A DNA stretch of 64,000 nucleotides from MFZZ01 sp964582715 (lineage in GTDB: Bacteria; Patescibacteriota; Microgenomatia; UBA1406; GWC2-37-13): positions 310,001 to 374,000 of the forward strand of contig CAZOSM010000001.1 in the NCBI GenBank assembly GCA_964582715.1, given 5' to 3'. The notes under the pieces are model-generated. The model did no database searches. It had not been told where the DNA came from and worked only from the letters and a program-made list of their open reading frames with translations. A program made the position numbers and the translations under genes. Of this stretch, positions 1-7,040 are shown one piece after another. Positions within the stretch are counted from its first letter, which is position 1. Each line of letters starts with the position of its first letter.

Positions 1-750
1 GAGCGCACCAATTGCAAAAAAGTAGCCTGCAGCAGAAAAATCTCCTTCAATACTATATTCTTTCATTGTATACGATTGGCCACCTTTGATGACATACCTT
101 TGATACTCATGATTCTCTACCTCAACACCCCATTCTTTCATCATGGAAATAGTGATATCGATATAAGATTTAGAAATCTGATTCCCTTCTACTTCAATTG
201 TTAAGTCTCCAATAACTGGTGCGATCATGAGAAGTGCAGAAAAAAATTGGCTGCTCACATCACCATGGAGTTTTACTGTTCCTGCTTTAAGTTGTGATGA
301 CATGACTTTTAGTGGTGGATATCCTGCTTTATCCTGGTAATTAATTGCTGCACCAAGTTGCTTTAAACCATCAACCAAGTTACCAATGGGCCTTTTATTC
401 AACCCTTCTTCACCATAGATGCTTTTAGTACCAGGTACAATACAAGCTAGAGCCAGAATAAATCGGATCGTCGTTCCAGAAATATTGGCACATAATTCAT
501 ACTCTTTATCTGTAATATCAGATATATCATTCTCTACAATAAAAGCATTTGCCTCCTTCTTAATATGTATCCCAAATGAGGTAAGACAACTGATCATCGC
601 CTCGGTGTCGTCACTTTCAAGCGGATTTAGTAGCTTCACTGGCCCTTTAGTAAGCGCCGCCATAATAAGCGCGCGGTTAGTATAACTTTTGGAACCAGGT
701 ATCTCTATGGTTGCTGTAACCGGTTGTGTTAATGGTATTAGTTCTTTCAT
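1..750 (-). CDS. aroA: 3-phosphoshikimate 1-carboxyvinyltransferase (EPSP synthase), 3' end outside window
   Basis: Transfers the enolpyruvyl group of PEP to shikimate-3-phosphate, the penultimate step to chorismate in the cytoplasm. Only the first 250 codons are inside the window; the frame is open to base 1. I translated it directly: the N-terminal GSKSYTNRALI substrate-binding loop (about residues 19-29), a GTTIRF segment matching the GTxxR motif, LNKRPIG, GDVSSQFFSALL and GDFSAAGYFF all match the AroA family in order. The ATG at 748-750 gives the expected N-terminus. It is the last visible gene of the aromatic operon and is separated from aroB by a 217-base gap holding repeat sequences, so it could also have its own transcript. 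MurA shares the fold, but the SKS loop and the operon favour AroA. Confidence 0.93.
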   Translation of the reverse strand, partial: MKELIPLTQPVTATIEIPGSKSYTNRALIMAALTKGPVKLLNPLESDDTEAMISCLTSFGIHIKKEANAFIVENDISDITDKEYELCANISGTTIRFILALACIVPGTKSIYGEEGLNKRPIGNLVDGLKQLGAAINYQDKAGYPPLKVMSSQLKAGTVKLHGDVSSQFFSALLMIAPVIGDLTIEVEGNQISKSYIDITISMMKEWGVEVENHEYQRYVIKGGQSYTMKEYSIEGDFSAAGYFFAIGAL

Positions 751-967
751 AAATAAATTTGATAAGTCGAAGTATGCCTTTCAACAAATAAGCTCGAAAG
801 TCAGTTGTTGCCTGTGAACGTGACTTTGTATCAAAGGACTTTCGTGCAGTGAGCAAGCGAGATAGCCTTTGAGACTTCATCTTTGTTAGGCGAACGTTTA
901 TGTGTGAAATGGTATACGAGACTTATTAAATTCTAGATTCTTCGCTTTGCTCAGAATGACAATACAT
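751..967. repeat. aroB-aroA intergenic region with dispersed repeat copy A
   Basis: No gene is visible here. Bases 826-856 match 57156-57186 at 28 of 31 positions, and a second block at 888-899 matches 57217-57228 at almost the same spacing. The copy contains an 8-base inverted repeat, 795-802 with 837-844, bracketing a 34-base loop; copy B forms the same stem with one exchanged base pair. The right end (931-960) carries a different palindromic element. Function unknown; it may be a small non-autonomous mobile or REP-like element or a structured RNA segment. Confidence 0.6.
931..960. repeat. short imperfect palindromic element (ATTCT...AGAAT)
   Basis: The stretch contains ATTCT at the left and AGAAT at the right, around an inner GC-TTT-GC, giving an imperfect stem-loop. 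From memory, near-identical elements (GTCATTCTGAGC...AAGAATCT) are scattered between genes in many unrelated bacterial genomes, so this is probably a dispersed palindromic repeat. I see one copy in this window. It lies just after the aroB stop codon. Confidence 0.5.
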
Positions 968-2068
968 TCACCCCAATATATACTCAACAGCCTCCTTCAC
1001 AAACTTTTCACTCACCTCAATGTTATAATCTGCCTTCCCCAGCTTAGTAAGCAGAGTCCATTTGACCTTTCCTCGTTCCGACTTTTTATCCGCTTCAACT
1101 AAAGCAAGAACCTTGTCTACAGACACTTCTGACTTATATCGTGTGGGTAAACCAACCCGCTCTACTGCGTTCTCCACCGCTTCCATCTCTTCATCTCTAA
1201 TCATGCCCATTGCATGCGAAATCTTAGCTTCTGCTACTAATCCAATTGCAACTGCCTCACCGTGATAAAGAGGATCATCTGTTTTATGGCTCAAAGACTC
1301 AATTGCATGTCCAATGGTGTGACCAAAATTGAGGAGCTTCCTTTGACCTTGTTCTCTTTCATCCTGATGCACAATATCAGCTTTTATCTGAATAGACTCT
1401 GCTATTACTTCAATAAGTTGTTCCTCTGGAAATTCGGTAATCTTTTTACTAGAAACTTTTTCAAAATACGTCTCACTTGCAATAAGTCCATGTTTTAAAC
1501 ATTCAGCATATCCCTGAATCAGTACTCGCTCTGGCAGTGTTTTTAGTGTTTCTATCTCGGCAAAAACACCTTCTGGCTGAGAGAAGGTACCTATATAATT
1601 TTTATACCCTTCAAAGTTCACTCCTGTTTTACCTCCAACACTAGCATCAACCATCGCTTCTAAGGTAGTTGGTAAATTGATGAAAGGAAGTCCTCTCAAG
1701 TAGGTAGACGCAGCAAACCCTCCCATATCAGATAACACTCCACCTCCTAAATTGACAATAAGAGCTTTTCTGTCTACTTTATTTTTAATCAGGAACGAAT
1801 AAATTTTCGAAACAGTTTCTAGATTTTTATGTTTTTCACCAGAAGAGATAGTGTACGAGATAATATTCTTATTATGCTTTCTGAGCTGTTTTTTTGCTTC
1901 TTCCAGGTAATGTGGTCCGACTTTTGTATCTGTCAGAATAACAATCTGGGAGTACTTGGTAATATCCAAAACCTCTCCAACCTCATCGAAAAGTTCTTTT
2001 CCCACATAAATTCTGTACGAATGAGTATGAATAATGGTATAAATCTTGACTGTTTCTATTGGATCCAT
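968..2068 (-). CDS. aroB: 3-dehydroquinate synthase
   Basis: Cyclises DAHP to 3-dehydroquinate using NAD and a divalent metal, the second step of the shikimate pathway. The 366-residue length is normal. Visible family signatures include the NAD-binding GGGVLSDMGGF and PTTLEAMVDASVGGKTGVNF region (about residues 108-152), YAECLKHGLI with the metal-binding Glu, LNFGHTIGHAIE and YHGEAVAIG with the metal-binding His residues. The ATG lies 8 bases after the pheA stop, so it is part of the same transcript as pheA, the mutase and DAHP synthase. Having the first committed enzymes and the Phe branch together suggests de novo phenylalanine synthesis in this organism. Confidence 0.96.
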   Translation of the reverse strand: MDPIETVKIYTIIHTHSYRIYVGKELFDEVGEVLDITKYSQIVILTDTKVGPHYLEEAKKQLRKHNKNIISYTISSGEKHKNLETVSKIYSFLIKNKVDRKALIVNLGGGVLSDMGGFAASTYLRGLPFINLPTTLEAMVDASVGGKTGVNFEGYKNYIGTFSQPEGVFAEIETLKTLPERVLIQGYAECLKHGLIASETYFEKVSSKKITEFPEEQLIEVIAESIQIKADIVHQDEREQGQRKLLNFGHTIGHAIESLSHKTDDPLYHGEAVAIGLVAEAKISHAMGMIRDEEMEAVENAVERVGLPTRYKSEVSVDKVLALVEADKKSERGKVKWTLLTKLGKADYNIEVSEKFVKEAVEYILG

Positions 2069-2076
2069 AAGTATAG

Positions 2077-2895
2077 TTAAATTAATAATGAACCTTTGGT
2101 GTAACCTCCTACCATTCTACACTCCAAGGTTACTTCTTTCATCAGAGTATCAAATTGGCTTTGTGTTCCTATTGGTATTTCCACATCTATCCAAAAGCCA
2201 TACTCCCAATTAGTTCCAGGTAATGGCCTGGATTCAATTTTGGTTAAATTCCCTTTTTTTTCTGCTAATTTATTGAGAACTGCAACTAAGCTGCCTGGCT
2301 CGTGCTTTACTTTAAAAATATATGTTACTTTGTTTACTTGCTCACTTACTGGAGTTTTTGTAGAGATAAAAACCCACCTTGATATGTTATGTTTTTCATT
2401 AGCTATATCTTTTTCAAGAATATGGAGACCATGCATCTCGGCAAGAAGAGAACTCCCAATTGCGGCTTTCGTTTTATCTTTAGATTCTGCAACCAGTTTC
2501 GCTGCTTCTGAAGTACTGCTTGTTTCATGTGACATAAGATTATGTTCATGAATAAAAACCGTGCATTGTGATAAGGCTTGAGGGTATGAGTAAACATCTT
2601 TTATGGTTTCAAGTGATGCACCTTCAACCGCCATAATATCCATCTGTATTTTCATAAATGTCTCACCAATAATATGAAGGTCTTCATTCTGAAAAACCAA
2701 GTCGACATTCTGGTGCACAGAACTACTTATAGAGTTCTCAATAACAAGTGCCCCGATACCTTCTTTGTCTAGCTTTACTTTTGCAACAATTTCTTCAAAA
2801 GAACCGACTGCAATAAAAGTATCTGTTTCTGAAAAACTCTTGCGAACTGCGCTCTCACTAAATGAACCGGTTGGCCCTAAGAAATAGATATTCAT
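2077..2895 (-). CDS. pheA: prephenate dehydratase with C-terminal ACT domain
   Basis: Converts prephenate to phenylpyruvate, the branch step to phenylalanine. The catalytic domain (about residues 1-180) shows FLGPTGSFSESAV, SYPQALSQC and NISRWVFIS, the last corresponding to the catalytic TRF motif with Ser for Thr. An ACT domain follows (about 190-270) with HEPGSLVAVLNKLAEK and ESRPLPGTNWEYGFW; this GxLxxxL/ESRP pattern is the phenylalanine allosteric site in the family. The start overlaps the mutase stop by four bases (ATGA), which implies translational coupling. The enzyme is monofunctional; the chorismate mutase is a separate gene, unlike the enterobacterial fused PheA. Confidence 0.95.
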   Translation of the reverse strand: MNIYFLGPTGSFSESAVRKSFSETDTFIAVGSFEEIVAKVKLDKEGIGALVIENSISSSVHQNVDLVFQNEDLHIIGETFMKIQMDIMAVEGASLETIKDVYSYPQALSQCTVFIHEHNLMSHETSSTSEAAKLVAESKDKTKAAIGSSLLAEMHGLHILEKDIANEKHNISRWVFISTKTPVSEQVNKVTYIFKVKHEPGSLVAVLNKLAEKKGNLTKIESRPLPGTNWEYGFWIDVEIPIGTQSQFDTLMKEVTLECRMVGGYTKGSLLI

Positions 2896-3158
2896 TTGAC
2901 CTCTTCTTCAACTTGTAGAGCTTCTGTGTGGAGTGCATTCCAGATAGTTTGAATAGTCTCTTCTGATATTCCTTGAGATTGAGTAATCCTATTTTGGAGA
3001 ACCTCCTGCCACCTTTCTTCATCAAGTGGAGGAATCCCTTTCTTTTTTTTGTATTTACCAACTTGTGCTACAAGAGCTAATCTCTCTTTTATAAGGTTAA
3101 TAATCTGCGAATCGACTTTATCTATTTTGGTTCTCAACTCTGTTAACTCATCATGCAT
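2892..3158 (-). CDS. chorismate mutase, AroQ type
   Basis: Rearranges chorismate to prephenate. The product is a small all-helical protein of 88 residues beginning MHDELTELRTKIDKVDSQII, with ERLALVAQVGKYKKKKGIPP and DEERWQEVL. These correspond to the LRxxID, ERxxxxxxVxxYK and DxxRExxVL pattern of AroQ mutases, including the conserved Arg, Lys and Glu positions. I chose the ATG at 3156-3158; an in-frame TTG at 3176 would add six residues with no family support. A TATAAT lies six bases before this ATG, so an internal leaderless start is possible. It sits between DAHP synthase and prephenate dehydratase and shares ATGA with the latter. Confidence 0.9.
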   Translation of the reverse strand: MHDELTELRTKIDKVDSQIINLIKERLALVAQVGKYKKKKGIPPLDEERWQEVLQNRITQSQGISEETIQTIWNALHTEALQVEEEVK

Positions 3159-3176
3159 AGCTATATTATAAATCAA

Positions 3177-4199
3177 TTAACTGGTAGCATACTGAACTAC
3201 TGCTTTTTTACCTGGTGACTTGTTTTGCTTGTTAGATTTACCTTTGATATTCTTAGCAGCAAGTTTACCCGGAGAGGCCAGATCTCGTTTTTTGGCAAGC
3301 TGCTTTGTTAGGAATCTGAGTTCATCTACTGTTATGTGTTGTTCTGTATCTGTAGAAGAAGTTCCTGTTTCAATAAGAACACCATCGTACAAGTACTCGT
3401 CATCTTCTGTTTTCATCTCCATTGCATTAATAACTGCTTCAACAATGTGATCTCTTAGCTTTGGACCAAAGGAATGACTTGGATCAAAAAAGAGCTTTAC
3501 ATTGGTATCTTTTTTTACCCGTTTTGCAATGTGGTGTACTGGAGCATTGCGAAAATTACCTTTGCCTGGGACATCTACACCTCGATGAATGAGCACAATA
3601 TCATGATCTATATTTTGGACATATTTAACCAACCCTGACCAGGTTTTTTCCATGGTCGTACGACCCGCATACTCATGATGATCTGCTGTTTCTAGATGAT
3701 CTCCAATCCACTTGCCGTTTTTGATACCAATGTGCCAACCATTCTTTCGAGCAAATGCTGCCATTGTTTCTATCTGCCACCCCAGCTGGTTTACTGATGG
3801 ATTCCAGGGCATAAGTTTACCTCGCCCAACTCTTGTCTCAAATGCAGGAAGCTGAATAACCGGGTTCATCACCTCGGTTGCAATAATCATATCTGTCTTT
3901 CTGGCTATCTCTTCTGCAATAAGTGCACTGGGCATAATTTCAAAATCACGTATTGATCCACCTTCAAGAAGAATCTCTGAATTCTTTTTGTATGCAGCGT
4001 AATCCATTCCCATACCAGAACCGGAAGCGTCAAGTTCTGTGCGGGACTTAAGCCCTACAACACGAGTTCCTGCAATCGCTCTTTGTTTTTTGCCTTCACG
4101 GTTGGTAACTTCAATTTCTGAGATCTCATGAATCTCTTTTATATTGTTATCATCAATAGAACAAGGTCCAGCGATGATGGTTAGCAGCGCATTTTTCAT
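3177..4199 (-). CDS. DAHP synthase (3-deoxy-7-phosphoheptulonate synthase), divergent class I-like
   Basis: Predicted to condense PEP and erythrose-4-phosphate, the entry step of the shikimate pathway. Family motifs of the DAHP/KDO8P synthase barrel are visible: IIAGPCSID near the N-terminus, GLKSRTEL in place of the usual KPRTSP loop, ATEVMNP, WNPSVNQLGWQI, IHRGVDVPG, FFDPSHSFG (about residue 238) and DGVLIETGTSST. There is no ACT or mutase extension, so feedback control would have to come from elsewhere; the leader attenuator directly upstream can supply it. A Lys/Ser-rich tail of about 40 residues is unusual. First gene of the aromatic operon. A KDO8P-type synthase is less likely given the neighbours. 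Confidence 0.85.
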   Translation of the reverse strand: MKNALLTIIAGPCSIDDNNIKEIHEISEIEVTNREGKKQRAIAGTRVVGLKSRTELDASGSGMGMDYAAYKKNSEILLEGGSIRDFEIMPSALIAEEIARKTDMIIATEVMNPVIQLPAFETRVGRGKLMPWNPSVNQLGWQIETMAAFARKNGWHIGIKNGKWIGDHLETADHHEYAGRTTMEKTWSGLVKYVQNIDHDIVLIHRGVDVPGKGNFRNAPVHHIAKRVKKDTNVKLFFDPSHSFGPKLRDHIVEAVINAMEMKTEDDEYLYDGVLIETGTSSTDTEQHITVDELRFLTKQLAKKRDLASPGKLAAKNIKGKSNKQNKSPGKKAVVQYATS

Positions 4200-4244
4200 A
4201 TATTTGAAAAATTAATAATAGGACTAAAAAATCCTTATATAACT

Positions 4245-4267
4245 AAAAAACCCGCCTTGCGGCGGGT
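4245..4267 (-). terminator. intrinsic terminator of the Phe/Tyr attenuator (stem 3:4)
   Basis: On the minus strand a perfect 7-base-pair GC-rich stem, ACCCGCC (4267-4261) with GGCGGGT (4256-4250), closes a GCAA loop and runs into TTTTTT (4250-4245). It lies between the leader-peptide stop and the DAHP synthase start, 45 bases upstream of the latter, so it terminates the leader transcript unless the competing antiterminator forms. It would also stop readthrough from the surface-protein gene upstream. Confidence 0.9.
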
Positions 4268-4354
4268 GGTAATTTTAAAGTTATGTTTGTTACTCACAAC
4301 TTCCCACTCCGCCTAAACGGGTAAAGTAAAAGAAAAAATAAAATCTGTGGGAAG
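4261..4354 (-). promoter_or_regulatory. amino-acid attenuator: pause (1:2) and antiterminator (2:3) stems
   Basis: Three alternative pairings can be read on the minus strand. Stem 1:2 is CTTCCCAC (4354-4347) with GTGGGAAG (4307-4300), extended outside a 6x6 internal loop by TGTTAC (4366-4361) with GTAACA (4293-4288). Stem 2:3 is GGCGGAGTGG (4313-4304) with CCACCCGCC (4269-4261), nine pairs with one bulged A. Stem 3:4 is the terminator. Stem 2:3 excludes both others. The Phe/Tyr codons lie just after segment 1, so a stalled ribosome would mask segment 1, allow 2:3 and permit readthrough; a ribosome reaching the stop would mask segment 2 and favour termination. This is the textbook pheA/trp logic. 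Confidence 0.88.
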
Positions 4355-4367
4355 ATTTTTGTAACAT
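4290..4367 (-). CDS. Phe/Tyr-rich leader peptide of the aromatic operon
   Basis: A 25-codon ORF, ATG at 4367-4365 and TAA at 4292-4290, starting MLQKSSHR and then FYFFFYF (codons 9-15: five Phe and two Tyr), followed by TRLGGVGSCE. Seven consecutive aromatic codons in so short an ORF directly before DAHP synthase, chorismate mutase and prephenate dehydratase is the hallmark of an attenuator leader peptide, as in enterobacterial pheL; I do not claim sequence homology. There is no ribosome binding site, and the predicted transcription start lies at or within a base or two of the ATG, so it should be translated leaderlessly. The stop codon overlaps the outer 1:2 stem. The peptide itself probably has no function beyond stalling. 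Confidence 0.9.
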   Translation of the reverse strand: MLQKSSHRFYFFFYFTRLGGVGSCE

Positions 4368-4374
4368 AAAATTT

Positions 4375-4402
4375 ATTTTATCAGATTAATAAGTACTGTC
4401 AA
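4375..4402 (-). promoter_or_regulatory. promoter of the aromatic operon leader
   Basis: Minus-strand TTGACA (4402-4397), a perfect -35, is followed after 16 bases by TAAAAT (4380-4375), five of six -10 consensus bases. The -35 starts directly after the TAG stop of the surface-protein gene (4403-4405). The predicted start falls near 4368, seven bases past the -10, at the leader-peptide ATG. Confidence 0.85.
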
Positions 4403-5743
4403 CTAAAGAAAGAGCACAAGCCCAGCACCCAACAGCACAAGCCCAACGCCAGCAAACATAAATGGAATCACACTAATACCACTGACAGGTGGTGCAGGTG
4501 TAAGTGTGGGTGACAGATCTGCAATAATTACTTCATCAGTTGGAGTTGGCAATTCTGTTACAAGAGTAGGTGAAGGTGTTACTGATGTACCTGCTGTTGG
4601 TGATAAGCTAGGAGCAGTGGATGGAGTAATAGACGCAGAACCTGTAGATTCTGAAAGTACCTGTTCTCCACTTTTGATAATGGTAAAATTTCGTCTGACT
4701 TCTACGCTTCTGTTTCTGCTATCTTGCGTTGTCATACTAATTGTATATGTACCTGGAAGAAGTGTTCTGTTCACAGTTACATTCCAATTACCATCACGAT
4801 CTACTCGAGCAGTTGCATTAAAAGCTGGCCGTGAATTAATTTGAACAGCAACTTGTTTACCTGGAATACCTTTACCCTTCACAATAGGGGTACTTCCTGG
4901 TATTACAGCACCATTTTTTGGAAATTGCATCTCTACTCTATGTGAACTATTCGACTGCTGAGAATTTCTATTTGTTACAGAAAGTACATTATCTTCAACA
5001 AACGTATAATTATTACCAATAATCACACTTTGAGGTATGGGGTGAGTTTGGCTCAAAGTAGCTTTGACATTAGATTGCTGAGTTTCTGTGAGTATCCGTA
5101 TATTAACAATAGTATCTTCTGTTACTGGAATGGAGCTTAGCGTTGTGTTATTTACAATATATTGAAGCGGTATGAGCCATTCACCAGTAGATTTGGTGAT
5201 TGCGACCAAAGGATGCGCATTAGTTACCGAGAGCAACACAATGCCATCTGCCAACGGGTCGCCACTTGGCAGAACAACCTTTCCATACGCGGGTGACAAG
5301 CTAGAACTTGGAGTGCCATCAGATATTGTTTTAATAGAAAAAGGTTCATTCCCTTCTGCAGAAACAAGCTCATTATTACTGACAATTTTATAATAATAGG
5401 TCGTTTCCGAATTCAAATTTTTCAAAACTGCATAATGAAACTTTCTTTCCTGCCGTTCTTGTATATCTCTTTCATCTAGTGCTATCTGATCAAGGTTTGA
5501 TGGATTTTCTCCATAAATAACCCAACCTTCATCTGGTGTTTCCACTTCCCAAAAAATGCTTGCTTGTCTAGGAAATATATTGACCTGTTCATGTTGATTA
5601 ATAACTTGCTTGGAAGCTCTGGTAGGTGTAGAAGAAGATAAAAAATAATAACTAATAGCAGAGACAGTAGCAATAACAGCCAACACAACAAGAATCTGTG
5701 AAGGACGTGAACGCTGTTGCAAATATAAATCACTATAAGACAT
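4403..5743 (-). CDS. membrane-anchored surface protein with Fn3-like and Ig-like domains
   Basis: A 446-residue protein of unknown function. The N-terminus has a cytoplasmic basic stretch and a membrane segment (about 15-36). Residues about 50-140 resemble a fibronectin III-type domain (IFWEVETPDEGWVIYG, TTYYYKI). A carboxypeptidase-regulatory-like beta domain follows (GKVVLPSGDPLADGIVLL), then a bacterial Ig-like domain (about 270-355, PKNGAVIPGSTPIVKGKG). A Ser/Thr/Pro-rich linker leads to a second hydrophobic segment at the extreme C-terminus (about 425-446). This is a typical extracellular stalk anchored at both ends. It is the last gene of the pilN/pilO unit, which suggests a cell-surface or pilus-associated role. 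The TAG stop abuts the next promoter. Confidence 0.7.
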   Translation of the reverse strand: MSYSDLYLQQRSRPSQILVVLAVIATVSAISYYFLSSSTPTRASKQVINQHEQVNIFPRQASIFWEVETPDEGWVIYGENPSNLDQIALDERDIQERQERKFHYAVLKNLNSETTYYYKIVSNNELVSAEGNEPFSIKTISDGTPSSSLSPAYGKVVLPSGDPLADGIVLLSVTNAHPLVAITKSTGEWLIPLQYIVNNTTLSSIPVTEDTIVNIRILTETQQSNVKATLSQTHPIPQSVIIGNNYTFVEDNVLSVTNRNSQQSNSSHRVEMQFPKNGAVIPGSTPIVKGKGIPGKQVAVQINSRPAFNATARVDRDGNWNVTVNRTLLPGTYTISMTTQDSRNRSVEVRRNFTIIKSGEQVLSESTGSASITPSTAPSLSPTAGTSVTPSPTLVTELPTPTDEVIIADLSPTLTPAPPVSGISVIPFMFAGVGLVLLGAGLVLFL

Positions 5744-5744
5744 A

Positions 5745-5927
5745 TTAGGGTATTTTATTTTCCAATTCCTCTATTACACTCGTATCAATAGAGTATTCTA
5801 ATTTTACAGATTGTATCTGCTCATCGGTTGGGGTGCTCTTATGAATAATATACAACTCTGAGACAACCCATGCAACGATAGTTAAAAATATCGTCAGTGC
5901 TATAAATAATAATTCTTTCTGTGTCAT
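5745..5927 (-). CDS. small single-pass membrane protein, 60 residues
   Basis: Unrecognised. One hydrophobic helix (about residues 6-26, LLFIALTIFLTIVAWVVSEL) is followed by a short polar, acidic segment of about 34 residues, presumably outside the membrane. It overlaps the pilO-like stop by four bases and ends one base before the large surface protein, so it is translated with both. By position it may be an accessory of the pilus-like inner-membrane assembly. The tight overlaps and ATG start support a real gene, but no family signature is visible. Confidence 0.7.
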   Translation of the reverse strand: MTQKELLFIALTIFLTIVAWVVSELYIIHKSTPTDEQIQSVKLEYSIDTSVIEELENKIP

Positions 5928-6514
5928 AAGTAATATCCTTTTATAGTCATATTAATTGAGTACTGCGACTCAATATTATCTTGATCAGATTCCGTTCTGG
6001 TAATCTGGAGACTATCAATAGATTTAATACGTCGTTGATTTGCGAGTGTAGTAATAAAAGCTTCAAGTTGCTGTATCTGGACTTTTCCTCCAGTGGTAAT
6101 ATTAAAATTATATACCTCTTCATACTGTTGTACATCAGTTGTGAACTCAAGAGGATCAACCGTAATATTAGTTAATGCAATACCTGACTCCGTAGCGCTA
6201 GCGCGAATGTCATCTATCACTTTTGTAACATCTGCTGTGGGAGGGATCGCTTCATCTAGTAAATAAAAACTATCGCGATACTCCTCAATTGCAGATTGAT
6301 ATTCAACGATAAGTAAAATCTGCTCCTCATATTGTTTATTTTGTTCTTTTAATGTTTGTTTCTCTTTTTCAAGATTAAAAGCAGTAACAAGATTAGGCCG
6401 AATTGCAAAATACACAAATAGGGAAAACACGATAAAAAAACCAATACTATAAGAGTAATTCTGTACTTTTTTCTCCTGTAATAAAGTGGTGATATTAGTT
6501 TTGCTGACTGCCAT
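5924..6514 (-). CDS. pilO: PilO-like type IV pilus assembly protein
   Basis: Bitopic inner-membrane protein of 196 residues: a short N-terminal cytoplasmic part, one membrane helix (SYSIGFFIVFSLFVYFAIRP), a coiled-coil stretch (NLEKEKQTLKEQNKQYEEQI) and a C-terminal ferredoxin-like domain with FNITTGGKVQIQQLEAFITTL. Order and size fit PilO, which pairs with PilN in the alignment complex of type IV pili. I chose the ATG at 6512-6514; an in-frame TTG at 6535 is less likely. The start lies inside the end of the pilN-like gene (20-base overlap). Identity rests on architecture and neighbour rather than strong motifs, because PilO diverges quickly. Confidence 0.72.
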   Translation of the reverse strand: MAVSKTNITTLLQEKKVQNYSYSIGFFIVFSLFVYFAIRPNLVTAFNLEKEKQTLKEQNKQYEEQILLIVEYQSAIEEYRDSFYLLDEAIPPTADVTKVIDDIRASATESGIALTNITVDPLEFTTDVQQYEEVYNFNITTGGKVQIQQLEAFITTLANQRRIKSIDSLQITRTESDQDNIESQYSINMTIKGYYL

Positions 6515-7040
6515 TAGTTTCAGTATAACTTGCAAGTTGCATTCTAAAGTTAAAACCTTCTTCCGTGCGGTTTATTCCATCCAAAGTTACTGTCTCAAAC
6601 CTGTTATCTTCTTTTAACTTATCAAACATTCCCTGAACCGCTTCATAATTTTGAGTTCTTCCTTCAAGACTAATACCAGTTTCTTCAAACATCATAGAAT
6701 TAATAAATACATCTTGAGGAAGGTTTTGGAAGACATAAGAATATATAGATATCATTGAGTCCTGTTTGGCTTGTAGTGCTTTGACATTATCTATTTTAAA
6801 ATCAAGTTCTTTTACACTATCAATAAGCGATTGTGTGGAGTCCACAATCGCCTTTTTCTGTATTAAGGTATCTTTTAGATCAACAATTTCCTGATCTGCT
6901 TTGAACCTATAAAAGAACACACAGATTGTAACAAACTGTGTAATAACGAGAATGTACCGAAGATAATGTAATGCGAAGTACGTAATTTTATCTATAGTAG
7001 TCTCTTCCTTTTTGGGAAAGAGATTAGTCGTATATTTCAT
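6495..7040 (-). CDS. pilN: PilN-like type IV pilus assembly protein
   Basis: A 181-residue bitopic protein with a short cytoplasmic N-terminus containing NLFPKKEE, matching the INLLP-like PilM-binding motif of PilN. One membrane helix (YILVITQFVTICVFFYRF), a coiled coil (about 50-90) and a periplasmic-type C-terminal domain with PQDVFINSMMFEETGISLEGRTQNYEAVQGMFDKL follow; the last stretch is the characteristic PilN/GspL-like strand-helix pattern. Its ATG shares one base with the rpsT stop (TAATG), so it is co-translated with ribosomal protein bS20. No pilM, pilB, pilC or pilQ is visible in the window, so the remaining pilus genes must lie elsewhere. Confidence 0.78.
   Translation of the reverse strand: MKYTTNLFPKKEETTIDKITYFALHYLRYILVITQFVTICVFFYRFKADQEIVDLKDTLIQKKAIVDSTQSLIDSVKELDFKIDNVKALQAKQDSMISIYSYVFQNLPQDVFINSMMFEETGISLEGRTQNYEAVQGMFDKLKEDNRFETVTLDGINRTEEGFNFRMQLASYTETNGSQQN

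Noticed and set aside
4261..4270. GGGTGGTA resembling part of the T-box consensus upstream of the aromatic operon
   Set aside because: It is on the plus strand, opposite to the operon transcript, and is simply the complement of terminator arm 3; no specifier stem or T-box antiterminator exists on the minus strand.
4245..4370. A free-standing structured ncRNA (SRP RNA or 6S-like) with promoter and terminator
   Set aside because: The segment encodes a Phe/Tyr-rich leader peptide and shows mutually exclusive stems directly before an aromatic operon; no SRP GGAA-loop motif or long 6S-like bubble is present.
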